Of a DNA stretch of 64,000 nucleotides, positions 57,336 through 64,000 are shown piece by piece; within the stretch, counting starts at the first letter, position 1, and each line of letters opens with the position of its first letter. The notes under the pieces are model-generated. The model ran no database searches. It was not told where the DNA came from and saw only the letters and a list, made by a program, of their open reading frames with translations. Source of the DNA: Mesocentrotus franciscanus (Eukaryota; Echinodermata; Echinoidea; Camarodonta; Strongylocentrotidae); assembly GCA_037976565.1 (NCBI GenBank), contig CP137671.1:15764556-15828555 (forward strand), written 5' to 3'. The translations under genes were made by a program, and so were the position numbers.

Positions 57336-59403
57336 TATTATTGCTATCATTATTATCAATAATAGAAATAATGTAATTATTACTTATCATTAAAAAAGTA
57401 AAAATAATAATGACAATAATTTTGTTATAATTATTATTAGAAGTAGTTTTATTATTATTATTATAATTGATAATACTAGTAATAATAATAATATCAATGA
57501 TGTTTTATTATAGTTATTTAGAAAAAATTATCATTATAATTATTGTCATTATTTTCATTGTTGTTGTTGTTATTATTAATCTTGTTAAGCCATGCTGTTC
57601 TTCCTGAGGGCTTTGTAATTATTACTACCCCATGTATAGCCAGGTACCCATTTACACTTGGGTGGAGAGTGGCAAATGTAAAATCATGCCTAGCCAAATG
57701 TCGTTAGTTCCGGGCTGAGATTCGAACCCTCAATCCTGGGATAGGATCAGGTGAATGAACCGCAGTTTTTCTTTGTTTTGTTTTTGCGGAGCATGGAGCA
57801 AAGGTTACAGATGGAGTATAAACATGTTATCCTTTAATTCTGTTATAACATTTTGTAAAGTGCCTTGCTTGAATTTCAGGCGATAAGTAAAAAAAAGGGG
57901 GGATTTATGTCACCAAAGATGTATAGGGACAGGTTTCGCGTTTAAATTTCAGGATTGAGGTCGTGTTTAGTGTAAGGGCTAAATAAAAGTTTAACCGTGT
58001 ACACTGAAAATAATAGGTAATATATATATATATATATATATATTACATTTGAATCATCGTGTATCGTAAAATGATTTACGAATCTAACTGTAATATAATA
58101 TCCTACATTCTTTACTCGTATTTGGCATGTTTACAAGTCAGTAAGGTCTACCAATAAAGCCAAAGTAAATAGTATGACGTAAGATTGGCAAGTTTATCTT
58201 ACCACTTGGTCCATAAACTCGATCGTTCGTCTCTTTCTATATATAATCAGTGACAATTTATATAGGTCATAGGTCACCAACATGACGTAAGCATAATCTG
58301 CACGGTGTCAAGAAAAATACCATTTTTCGTATTGAAATTAAATTGAATGCATAAATCTTTGTTATGTGCCATGTTACCAATTATTTAATTCACCTGTTAT
58401 GAATAATTGTCTTTTAATACTCGGAATGCGGATTGCATACATTAATTGATGCTAGGTAGGACAAACACTATGGCTTGTCCTACCTAACAACTCGTCATGT
58501 ATGCAATTCGCAATATGACTAATGAAATACAATTATTCGTAACAGGTGAATTGAATAATTTGTAACATGGCAATTAAAAAGATATGCACTAAATATGATT
58601 ACATTACGAAAATAGCCTACTCCTAGCAATCCGAAAGGATTACGCGATAAAAGATAATGAAACTCAACGCAAAACACGCAAAAAGGCTAATATGTCGTTG
58701 TTTAAAAGGTGCTTAAACTTAGCATTTGAACATTTTGAAATGTTGACATGTTGTCTTTCTATTATAGCCTATTTACACGCAAAGTAAGTATATGTTATGT
58801 TATGTATATGTAAGTATAATTATAATAGTGGGTATATCGTGTATATCGCACATGTCTGTAAAAATGACACTCCTGGTGCTCCACAGTTTGTACCCCGGCT
58901 TTTGTGGCTGCAGCATTATGGCGTTCTAGCATTTCAAGGAATTAATTTTCCTGCCAGGTATCCATTTACCTCACCTGGGTCGAGTGTGTGAAATGTAGAT
59001 TAATATCTTGCCAAAGGACGTCAGTGCCGCGGCAGGACTCTGATGTCTGTTTTTTGTTATTCTCCATGCAATCGGGGCGCGTGCCCCTTGCCCCACCCCT
59101 CACCCATAACGCAATTGACAGAATATAGTTATAGACACAGTAATCAGATTGTGAATAGAGGGGCTGGGCGTGGATTCCAATACGCCCCTGAGGGCTGAGG
59201 CTACGCCATTGGTTTGATATAGATTTTTTTTATAAAAACACTCTTCAACTTACCGCACACCAGTGATCTACATTAGCCCCTATAAACACAGTAATGAGGC
59301 TCTCCCATGAGTTGGTAAAGATCAGTATACACACCAGGGTATACACTCTAATCTGATACGGCCCAAACTCTCCAACAATCTTCAAAATGTCGTCAAACTT
59401 CAT
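44811..59403 (-). CDS. SLC22-family organic ion transporter (MFS)
   Basis: Eleven coding exons with GT-AG introns and continuous phases give about 576 residues, normal for SLC22 proteins, which are 12-helix plasma-membrane facilitators of organic cations, anions or zwitterions. The start MKFDDILKIVGEFG is typical. Family marks are a large Cys-rich loop after TM1 (exons 1-3), the MFS motif GVLSDVIGRWWTL, EYVGPSKRNIAG, MPESARWL, DYVAF..SGAVEIPAY, GKFGISGSFGV.YLYTAELYPTSIR, and ETRG..LPET before the hydrophilic tail. Exon 2 has two single-base frame breaks and exon 10 one, each beside a short homopolymer. One extra base at each restores family sequence and exon phase, so sequence error is more likely than a pseudogene. 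The substrate cannot be told. Confidence 0.93.
45122..45672. mobile_element. inverted-repeat element with ~60-bp internal repeats
   Basis: CCCCAGAAGTCGAGATAAAT at the left and ATTTATCTCGTCTTCTGGGG at the right are inverted and extend through AGGATGAGATGA. Inside are about six degenerate ~60-bp units with (G/C)TGGATCTCGCCTA.TCGACTT, GATGAGGACGAG and AGACGAGA. In SLC22 intron 10; no coding capacity. Confidence 0.75.
45832..46040 (-). CDS. SLC22 exon 10 (one frame break)
   Basis: TVAVGTCSMFSRVANMLAPL through GILALFLP (TM11-TM12), then a one-base shift at CTCCCGAGACG (about 45895), after which ETRGMMLPETREEGENFGK follows. 209 bp where phase needs 210. Read literally the frame would end at RRVA. 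Confidence 0.88.
46068..46261. mobile_element. TA-flanked MITE, CAGTCAAACCTG termini
   Basis: Starts CAGTCAAACCTGCTTTAGCG, ends ACAGGTTTCACTG, with TA on both sides. Same family as 27769. It begins 27 bp upstream of the exon 10 acceptor. Confidence 0.85.
46262..47419. other. SLC22 intron 9, little recognised
   Basis: No exon. GACTTATGACGGTTTCGAGA near 46376 resembles the GTTTCACGAAACCGTCACAAG hairpin at 56178. A GGCCTT-bearing CTCTCTCGATG duplication lies near 46683-46725. Confidence 0.4.
47420..47528 (-). CDS. SLC22 exon 9
   Basis: PEGVWLTTVAMIGKFGISGS then FGVVYLYTAELYPTSIR (TM10 and the ELYPT motif). Donor GTAAGA. Confidence 0.93.
48001..48533 (+). mobile_element. structured ~540-bp repeat, copy 1
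   Basis: Shares with 48889-49440 the start TTAGAAATCTAGCCATCTGA, GATTGGTCGAAATTGGAG, CAGACAGTGT(T/C)TCAGATTTT, a CTAAGGTAAGAATTC-type string, ATATAAAAG and a terminal hairpin (48385-48526). The hairpin stem pairs TATCGACTGCT with AGCAGTCGATA and TAGCTGTTTCTATA with TATAGAAACAGCTA; its apex pairs GGGATAGTTGAA with TTCAACTATCCC. Orientation is arbitrary. Family unknown. Confidence 0.8.
48535..48612. repeat. AT microsatellite
   Basis: (AT)n immediately after the hairpin of copy 1. Confidence 0.95.
48889..49440 (+). mobile_element. structured ~540-bp repeat, copy 2
   Basis: Second copy, 888 bp after the first. Terminal hairpin 49297-49432 keeps the outer stem TATCGACTGCT/AGCAGTCGATA, but the apex now pairs GGGGACGTT (49347-49355) with AACGTCCCC (49389-49397) around a GC-rich loop. 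Confidence 0.8.
49471..49679 (-). CDS. SLC22 exon 8
   Basis: MVNSMVYHGLSLNTSNLGVN, DYVAFTISGAVEIPAYLLTI, VEYFGRKPSLVTL to LTTAAI (TM8-TM9). Donor GTAAGT at 49465-49470 lies about 25 bp from the end of the structured repeat at 48889-49440. Confidence 0.94.
49741..49910. mobile_element. TTAA-adjacent MITE fragment
   Basis: TTAA at 49737-49740 followed by AGGGAGTTCACCCTGATAAT, with CACTGTCACGTATCTTGCGA further on. Related to 29203. An inverted piece (CTCGCAAGAAACGTCACAG) lies near 50087. Confidence 0.6.
50130..50540 (-). pseudogene. non-LTR retrotransposon ORF2 C-terminal fragment
   Basis: Minus-strand frames read LQVLHNSATRLV, KKLRALHWLPIRSRIKFKIL, YEPVRNLRSLQNDI and YSEWAFEHAASKQWNSIPHN. LQ..HN.A.R, LHWLP...RI.FK, P.R.LRS and W.F..AA...WN..P are hallmarks of CR1/L2/RTE-like ORF2 ends. 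Stops and shifts make it dead. In SLC22 intron 7, same strand as the gene. Confidence 0.85.
50870..51380. repeat. ~115-bp direct duplication around a MITE
   Basis: TTATGAACA.TGGG.AGGATTG, AGTTGGGCATAG.GAT.TAGCC and TTAAGGGGATATAAA occur at about 50917-51035 and 51277-51385. The copies are separated by the hairpin element at 51040. Confidence 0.8.
51040..51236. mobile_element. palindromic MITE, AAACTGAAATG termini
   Basis: AAACTGAAATG at the left and CATTTCAGTTT at the right. The arms continue through GCCGAGGAGTG/CACTCCTCGGC. Confidence 0.85.
51385..51700 (+). pseudogene. non-LTR retrotransposon C-terminal fragment
   Basis: The frame from about 51386 reads ALRIIISDQYVSYRNALQKT, LSTLSERRDKIYLKFAESLK and FKDWLPEAQNQ, matching the SY..AL..L.L.TL..RR..L..KFA......W.P pattern at ends of many LINE ORF2 proteins. 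5'-truncated, antisense to SLC22. It differs from the fragment at 50130. Confidence 0.75.
51810..51901 (-). CDS. SLC22 exon 7
   Basis: TINRGQNKATILDLFRTRSV then CLRTFNLIFCW, loop end and TM7. Acceptor GCTCACAG, donor GTGAGT. Confidence 0.9.
51960..52150. repeat. imperfect AAT/AGT simple repeat
   Basis: Interrupted AAT/AAC/AGT triplets. Confidence 0.85.
52153..52301. mobile_element. hAT-type MITE, degenerate
   Basis: Left TGCGGATCTAGGAGG and right CCTGGATCCGGCACTG with a G/C-run interior. No clear target duplication. Confidence 0.55.
52699..53038. mobile_element. TTAA-flanked MITE, CTTGAGTTCTGG family
   Basis: TTAA at 52695-52698 and 53039-53042. Starts AGATAAGCTTGAGTTCTGG and ends CCAGAGCTCAAAATGATCTA. 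Nearly full-length match, inverted, to 61570-61921 (AATTCTCACAGAATCCA, ACTTACACTGAATGTTCA, GGTAGAAAATGTATA). Confidence 0.88.
53159..53297 (-). CDS. SLC22 exon 6
   Basis: FMPESARWLMSVGKYEKAEK through TEEFKKEE, the large cytoplasmic loop with the PES.RWL family motif. Donor GTAAGT, phase 0. Confidence 0.93.
53774..53890. repeat. host repeat with uninterrupted CAG site
   Basis: ATCAACATTTGAATGACCAG then ATGCCC...TTGTGCAA continues to CAGAGACTCATTTATTG-like and GATTCCAAT.GC.TATCATCTTAA strings. The same sequence surrounds the element at 39668-40750, so this copy represents the site before insertion. Confidence 0.8.
54320..54488 (-). CDS. SLC22 exon 5
   Basis: TEYVGPSKRNIAGILFCVPY through VVTAPVIPFFVLM (TM5-TM6). 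Acceptor TTCTTACAG, donor GTAAGG. Confidence 0.93.
55507..55661 (-). CDS. SLC22 exon 4
   Basis: IGRWWTLQICTVVRLVTGVL through FQGMAGVATYIILFVLG (TM3-TM4). Acceptor CATGCAG, donor GTAGGT. Confidence 0.92.
56178..56297. mobile_element. palindromic MITE (GTTTCACGAAACCGTC)
   Basis: CGTTTCACGAAACCGTCACA and TGTGACGGTTTCGTGAAACG form the arms, with a partly self-complementary centre. In SLC22 intron 3. Confidence 0.75.
56320..56423 (-). CDS. SLC22 exon 3
   Basis: FELVCGNEDLNQLSQTIYYG, then GFLAGSIIFGVLSD plus two bases. It spans the end of the loop and TM2. Donor GTAAGA, phase 2. Confidence 0.92.
56640..56730. repeat. ATT/ATC microsatellite
   Basis: Triplet repeat in SLC22 intron 2. Confidence 0.85.
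56803..56940. mobile_element. palindromic MITE next to SLC22 exon 2 donor
   Basis: Starts AGGGACTTTTAGATTTGCAC, ends GCAAATCTAAAAGTCCCT, with AAT at 56800-56802 and 56941-56943. The arms include GAACGTGGACTGC/GCAGTCCACGTTC. It ends four bases beyond the exon 2 donor hexamer. Confidence 0.88.
56951..57218 (-). CDS. SLC22 exon 2 (extracellular loop, two frame breaks)
   Basis: The protein reads VPEWDSNDCSDYGLTASECE.SKKE, shifts, then SIPSNYTSPGELEYAQCEKY, shifts again after NVSG, then FWPGMDPSNYTDGSTGT to STIVSD. The shifts lie near AAGAAAGAGGAAGC (about 57135) and TCAGGGTGAG (about 57080). 268 bp where phase needs 270. Donor GTGAGT at 56945-56950. Confidence 0.88.
57228..57590. repeat. ATT/ATC microsatellite region
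   Basis: About 360 bp of ATT, ATC and AAT, merging at its right side with the tail of the SINE at 57590. Confidence 0.9.
57590..57760 (-). mobile_element. tRNA-derived SINE copy
   Basis: Plus-strand GTACCCATTTACACTTGGGT, GGAGAGTGGCAAATGTA and a B-box-like GGGTTCGAATCTC on the minus strand. Confidence 0.75.
58019..58044. repeat. TA microsatellite
   Basis: (TA)n run. Confidence 0.9.
58322..58617. mobile_element. palindromic MITE, family P1
   Basis: Ends ATGATTACATTACGAAAATA. Arms share GAATGCATAAATCTTTGTTA, AATTATTTAATTCACCTG and GCTAGGTAGGACAA/TTGTCCTACCTA. In SLC22 intron 1. Confidence 0.88.
58890..59040 (-). mobile_element. truncated SINE copy
   Basis: TACCCCGGCTTT, CAGGTATCCATTTAC, CACCTGGGT and TTGCCAAAGGACGTCAGTGC match the SINE body. 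The tRNA head is missing. Confidence 0.65.
59254..59403 (-). CDS. SLC22 exon 1
   Basis: Residues 1-50, amphipathic N-terminus and TM1, ending DHWCA at donor GTAAGT. The frame stays open upstream to a Met at 59445, but MKFDDIL fits the family start. Confidence 0.93.
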
Positions 59404-59599
59404 ATTTTCCTGACCAAGAGCAAGAGCTTGACTAGTTCCCCACAAAACATATCATCCTATGGGAGAGTTCGTTTATCACAACGCTAAAGGATAATACAGG
59501 CCAAAAGTAGGAGTATTAGTGCTGTCCTCGTTGTTTATCAGTGTCCACAAATTAGAGTTTACAAGGGTGTGCATACAAAAATTCAAGACGATTATAAGG

Positions 59600-60345
59600 C
59601 GTGCTATTTGCCAATTTATCAGGTGCTGATTCTGTTGACTATCTGTTGATAATTATATTTACAAGGTAGTGTTTTGTACTACATGTCGTAAGGGCTTAAA
59701 GAGAAGGTTGAGTTCTGGGAAGAGGTGAAAAAGAATTTGTAAGCGTTATCATTGTTATTATGCAAGTGTGGAAGAACGTCAGTGAAAAAAATGTTCCTTG
59801 AAAAGCATGGCTCTTCAAATGCCTTAATATTCTAAATATGGCATGTGACAGCATAAAAATCGGGACGGATTTTTATGCCACATGTTCGTGTAGTCCCATA
59901 TACATATTTCTGTGTACAGTGCTTGCAACTTTACAAAGACTGGGCCAAATTTCTTATCATTTTGATGATTACAGAACCTTGCAGTACACACCAATAATAT
60001 ATACTAGAAGATCAACCTTTTCTGATCGGTTCCACACCGTTTCTTTCACAATGCACTCACATGACCAGAACTCAACTTTATCTTTAAGTAGTTTATAACA
60101 TAGTCCAGTAGGCATACTTGGGTTTTTTTCGTTTGAAATCTGTGCGCACATTATATACATATATTATATATATTACAAGTCGTGCCATTTGTTAATGAAT
60201 TATATAGGTGCTGATTCTGTTGACTATCTGGTGATAATTATATTTACAAGGTAGTGTTTTGTACTACATGTCGTACGGGCTTAAGTAGCTAGTTGATAAC
60301 ATAGTCAAGTACTTGGCCTTTGTCGTTTGAAATCCAACTTACTAA
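59600..60345. repeat. ~165-bp direct duplication, one copy interrupted
   Basis: GGTGCTGATTCTGTTGACTA, AAGGTAGTGTTTTGTACTAC and TGTCGTA.GGGCTTAA occur at about 59622-59699 and 60208-60284, and both continue with TTATAACATAG/TTGATAACATAG and GTGCGCACAT. The first copy carries the MITE at 59700. Confidence 0.88.
59700..60083. mobile_element. palindromic TTAA MITE with empty-site control
   Basis: TTAA at 59696-59699 and 60084-60087. Starts AGAGAAGGTTGAGTTCTGG and ends CCAGAACTCAACTTTATCT. Long arms meet near GGGACGGATTTTTATGCCAC. The duplicate at 60281-60284 has the same flanks around a single TTAA. Confidence 0.93.
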
Positions 60346-60429
60346 GTGTGCGCACATAATTATATTATGTGTATATATTTATTTATTTATTTAAATGATT
60401 TAATTTGGATAATCCTCCAAATCCATGAG

Positions 60430-60790
60430 TGAACTCTAAAGGATATTTAGTTCAATTCTTTTTATTATTATTTATATATACAACATGTGTATACATAAAT
60501 TCATACATGAATATACATATTTTGTCTCCGTATTGTTTGTTTGATTTCTTTTTCTTTTCCCCCTTCTCCTCTATCTCTTTATTTTACGTGGTATTTTATG
60601 TAGATTATGATCATTATTTGGTTTGTATGTATCCTAATTATGTATGTTTTGTTATGGGCTTATAGGGAATTTCGCCTCCTTCCTACGCAACATATTATAT
60701 TTCATGATATGTTCATTTTGTTTTTGTGAAGGAAATAAATGGGGTTTTTCTTTTAATTGCATTGAATTGAAATTGAAATTAGAAGGAAAA
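60430..60790 (+). mobile_element. possible LINE 3' end
   Basis: AT-rich sequence ending GAAATAAATGG...TTGAATTGAAATTGAAATT. A polyadenylation-like hexamer followed by short ATTGAA repeats is common at CR1/L2-type 3' ends. No coding part recognised. Confidence 0.3.
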
Positions 60791-61016
60791 AAAAAATCGA
60801 ATTCAAAACTTTGAATTTTTAAACCATGAGTGAGGTTTTCGACTGCGCATGACAGCTACTCGTAAAGATAACTGATTACCGTGTGAACCTAATTGAATTG
60901 AATTGAAATTGGAAGAAAAAAAATCAAGTTCAAAACTTGGAGTTTTTAAACCATGAGTGCGGTCTGTGACTGCAAGAAATGCAGCTGCTCGTAACGTTTA
61001 CTGATTGTCGTTTGAA
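60780..61016. repeat. tandem duplication, ~118-bp period
   Basis: Both copies carry TTCAAAACTT.GA.TTTTTA, AACCATGAGTG, GCAGCT.CTCGTAA-type segments and ACTGATT.CCGT/TCGT. Confidence 0.8.
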
Positions 61017-61569
61017 TCTATCTTATGTTTCTTTCAACTCAGCATCTTTTATAAGTGTCTAGACGATCTAAAACATTAATCCTTAATCTTATACAAAGTA
61101 AGATCAAAATGATATTTTCACTTTATCATGTTGGTCATGATAGTAGCGTACCGCGGGCCTACACAAAGAGGGAGAAACGGGATGGTGGATTGGTTTTACA
61201 TGCATGGTTAAAGAAATGCGAATCAACAATAAAGGGCAGTAATGGGGGAGTGGCAGAAGTCGTAGCATCCTCTTTTTCCGTTCCCTTACCCCTTCCCACT
61301 TTTTCTTTTATTTTACCTGTCGCTCTTGCTGTTGTGCAATGTGATAGGGGCCACGGCACACGTCCCCCCCCCCCCTCCCCCAGTGCCCTCGTAGCTACGC
61401 CACATGAGTGACTAAATGATAACTATGTGGGGGTTGTGGAGGTCATCGGCGTGAAGTATCTTGAACTTCTTGAAGCGCCATAAAGTTATGAAAGAGTCAT
61501 CAGAATTAAGTAGCTAATATAAACAGGCAGTGGCGTAACTACAAGGGAGGGGTGCTTTTAAAGCATTAA

Positions 61570-61921
61570 AGCTAATCTTGAGCTCTGGTGTGGGAATCGT
61601 ATTTTGAGAAAAATTGCTAAGATTTATTCTGGATTGTTTATCCTGCAGTAGAAAAAAAAACGCACAAAAACTTACTGGGCACCATCTTCGATAAAAACCA
61701 CAACTCCCATTTGCACATAGCGACCTGTGTTAATCACATGGTGTCGGGCCTACTTATCCGGATTTCCTTATCTTTCTATGCTCATTACTCAGCCAATATA
61801 CATTTTCTACCAACATTGTTTGGCACATATCATTTAATTGTAATCGTGAACATTCAGTGTAAGTTTCGTTGGATTCTGTGAGAATATATTTTCTATATTT
61901 ACCAGAACTCAAGTTTATCTC
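61570..61921. mobile_element. TTAA-type MITE, CTTGAGTTCTGG family
   Basis: TTAA at 61566-61569 and CTAA at 61922-61925. Starts GCTAATCTTGAGCTCTGG and ends CCAGAACTCAAGTTTATCT. Inverted copy of 52699-53038. Confidence 0.85.
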
Positions 61922-62329
61922 TAAACACATTCCATGTAATCTATTTTTATAAGATGGGTAGAAGAATCCCTGCAAATTGATTGGTCAATGACCGTGTAGT
62001 TTGTTTTACTGGATGCACGCGATATAAACACGATTTATGCAATATCGGGAATCGATACCACCGATATCACTTTTTTTTTTAAAATAATAGTTTCATGTGA
62101 AGGTAAGTCTTTATATATGTTTTCATCCATTGCACTAACAATTTTTTTTTTAATTTCATGATAAGTTTTATGAAATCATGCTTTCCGGTAATTACCGGAT
62201 GCATGGCTATGGCAAAATAATTAATAATAAGTAATTACCAGAAAGCATGATTTTGCCATGTACCCGGTAAATCTGTAAAATAACAGATTTTTGTATTTTT
62301 GACGAATTTTGTTTGGCTCCATTTTATAA

Positions 62330-62690
62330 AACAGATGATGCACAGGTTTAATTCGTGGGTCGGTGGAATTGTGTGCACGCGATACCTTAAACCAGTGGCG
62401 GATCCAGGGGGGGGCCCGTAGGGAAAATTTTTTTTCGGGTGCCAAAAAAAAAAATTTGTGCTGACTACCCCTGGCGCCCAATGGTGGTGGGAAAAAATTA
62501 CCCTTCCCGAAAAAATTTTCGGGTGCCAAAATTTTTTGCTCACTACCCCACTGAGCGAAAAATCGACCGGCACGATTTATAGGCCCCCTCCCTTGCCGCC
62601 GGCTGGATCCGCCCCTGCCTTAAACCATTCAAAGGTACCTTGTGCACACAATTCCTACCGACGCACTCAAACCTGTGCATCATTAAATGT
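62330..62690. mobile_element. palindromic element split by a hAT MITE
   Basis: Left arm GATGATGCACAGGTTTAATT, GTCGGTGGAATTGTGTGCAC and right arm GTGCACACAATTCCTACCGA, AAACCTGTGCATCATT are inverted. The hAT element at 62393-62617 sits in the loop. Confidence 0.85.
62393..62617. mobile_element. hAT-type MITE with 8-bp target duplication
   Basis: Starts CAGTGGCGGATCCAGG, ends GGCTGGATCCGCCCCTG, flanked by CCTTAAAC at 62385-62392 and 62618-62625. Confidence 0.93.
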
Positions 62691-63016
62691 CATGCACTTA
62701 TTCCCCGACTTATTCATGTCCTGAATTAGTGAACATCGGCTAACCTACAAACAAAAACCAAACTGATTAGTTGGCATCAAAACCAAACTTTTGTATAGAC
62801 TAATACTCTCGAAGAGGAAACGAGAAGAAAAAACGTTTTTTTAAACCTGGCTGGGGTTCGGGGGCAAAACCTCTGCCCAGGCCCCGACGCTCTCGAGTTT
62901 TAGCAATTCAGAACCTTCAAGATTACCGCCTTGAGCGATATAAATTCTTATCCATCCATTGATATTGGCACTGTCCCTATTGTTTGTACATTGTTTTCGT
63001 TGGAAATCGATTCCCT

Positions 63017-63022
63017 CTCTTG

Positions 63023-63059
<37 letters not shown>

Positions 63060-63092
63060 ACACACCCACACATACACGCACACATGCACACA
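63017..63092. repeat. CT and CA microsatellite
   Basis: (CT)n followed by (CA)n with CATA/CACG interruptions. Confidence 0.95.
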
Positions 63093-63344
63093 CACACACA
63101 TCGAGTGAGGTGTGGGGCGATAATCCTAGGCATCTGAATCATAGACTTGAGTAGAAATTAATGAAACAGTTGTAGAATAAAATTAAATGATCTTAATAAC
63201 GTGGAAAACGCATGACTACTTGAAAATAGTTCAAAATAATAGAATTCTCAGATCAGTATGGGTTTCATTGTACTGTACATGGATACTTTGCGAGAATAAA
63301 CATTAATGTCTTCGTTCGTTAGTAATGATAACAATGAGTGAATA

Positions 63345-63395
63345 TTTATAAAGCGCATAATACTGCCGGTTTATGCGCTTTACATGGTAATGCAG
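63345..63395 (-). mobile_element. SINE 3' end fragment
   Basis: TATTTATAAAGCGCATAATA and GCGCTTTACATGG match the 3' region of the SINE at 25703-26067. Confidence 0.5.
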
Positions 63396-63937
63396 AATAG
63401 GTGTATTCTTAAAAAAAATAACAACTACAAATATAGCCATGTTTATTGAAATACATCAAACTACAGTTAATAAGAAGCATAAATCATATACGAGTAGATA
63501 AGTAGATAAATTCAAGGCACATTGCATTATTTACATCTAATAATAGGGCCTACATGATAACGTATAACTGCGTTAAAAAATGATCATGCATTCTTATGAA
63601 TTTGTAATACAATACAAGAATCAGGATTGAATTATTTATCACGGTTAAATCCAACATAATGGTTTCCACTATATATAGTTAGTCACATGAGAAACAAACA
63701 AAAAAACCGACATGTTAATGAAAGACGTATACGTCATTCTTTATAATCTAATCAATGTAAACAAAAATAATCAGTTTCAGTAAACAATATTAGGCGTTTT
63801 AGCAATATACCACTCACACTGTACAGAATAATTGATATTGATAGATCATATCTGAAATGAAACAATATAACTTATTTTACTAATACGCCACAACATCTAC
63901 ATCATCAACAAGACAATAACTACAACAACAACAACTA

Positions 63938-63946
63938 TCACTATTT

Positions 63947-63988
<42 letters not shown>
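63938..63988. repeat. ACT microsatellite
   Basis: (ACT)n run near the end of the window. Confidence 0.95.
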
Positions 63989-64000
63989 TTGAAAACTATA

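Noticed and set aside
2297..59040. Functional tRNA genes suggested by A and B boxes
   Set aside because: All are diverged SINE heads without a complete cloverleaf and are followed by the common SINE body.
61130..61410. hAT element with AGTAGCGTA/TAGCTACGCCAC ends
   Set aside because: The ends are plausible but no target duplication is visible and the body is unlike the other copies.
1..64000. CRISPR arrays, operons, rRNA genes, prokaryotic islands
   Set aside because: The window is eukaryotic; no regularly spaced direct repeats with unique spacers, rRNA sequence or prokaryotic gene organisation was seen.

Overview
This is a window of animal nuclear DNA. It is AT-rich, intron-rich and full of short non-autonomous transposons, decayed LINEs, tRNA-derived SINEs and microsatellites. 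The split genes with GT-AG introns, the two protein families, and the dense ACATGTA-type palindromes and hairpin elements suggest a marine invertebrate deuterostome, most likely a sea urchin. That placement is inference; no species was identified.

Two protein-coding genes can be assembled, both on the minus strand. (1) An ENPP4/5-like ectonucleotide pyrophosphatase/phosphodiesterase lies at 37914 to 22952 in four coding exons. It has a signal peptide, a complete catalytic site and a C-terminal membrane anchor; exon phases agree throughout and it encodes 496 residues. (2) An SLC22-family (organic cation/zwitterion transporter-like) major facilitator lies at 59403 to 44811 in eleven coding exons. 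Its phases predict about 576 residues, but three single-base frame breaks fall in exons 2 and 10, each beside a short homopolymer.

Layout. 1-17 kb: no gene; SINEs, hAT-type MITEs, a split LINE remnant joined by an 85-bp fold-back palindrome, a gag-like fragment and a possible solo LTR. 17-23 kb: region downstream of the ENPP stop, with hairpin MITEs, a ~170-bp tandem array and a ~130-bp tandem array whose last unit contains the ENPP cytoplasmic tail codons. 23-38 kb: ENPP with a 12.2-kb last intron full of MITEs. 38-44.8 kb: intergenic, with a GA-rich tract and a nested transposon complex. 44.8-59.4 kb: SLC22, its introns carrying LINE fragments, two copies of a structured ~540-bp repeat, and MITEs a few bases from splice sites. 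59.4-64 kb: duplications, MITEs and simple repeats.

The most informative content is the transposon archaeology. Flanking duplications and related empty sites give target-site rules for several MITE groups: TTAA (piggyBac/Kolobok-like), CAG within GACCAGA, 8 bp (hAT), TA (pogo/Tc1-like) and probably AAT. Several TTAA elements look like chimeras with exchanged ends. The two genes have no evident shared pathway; both products would act at the plasma membrane.
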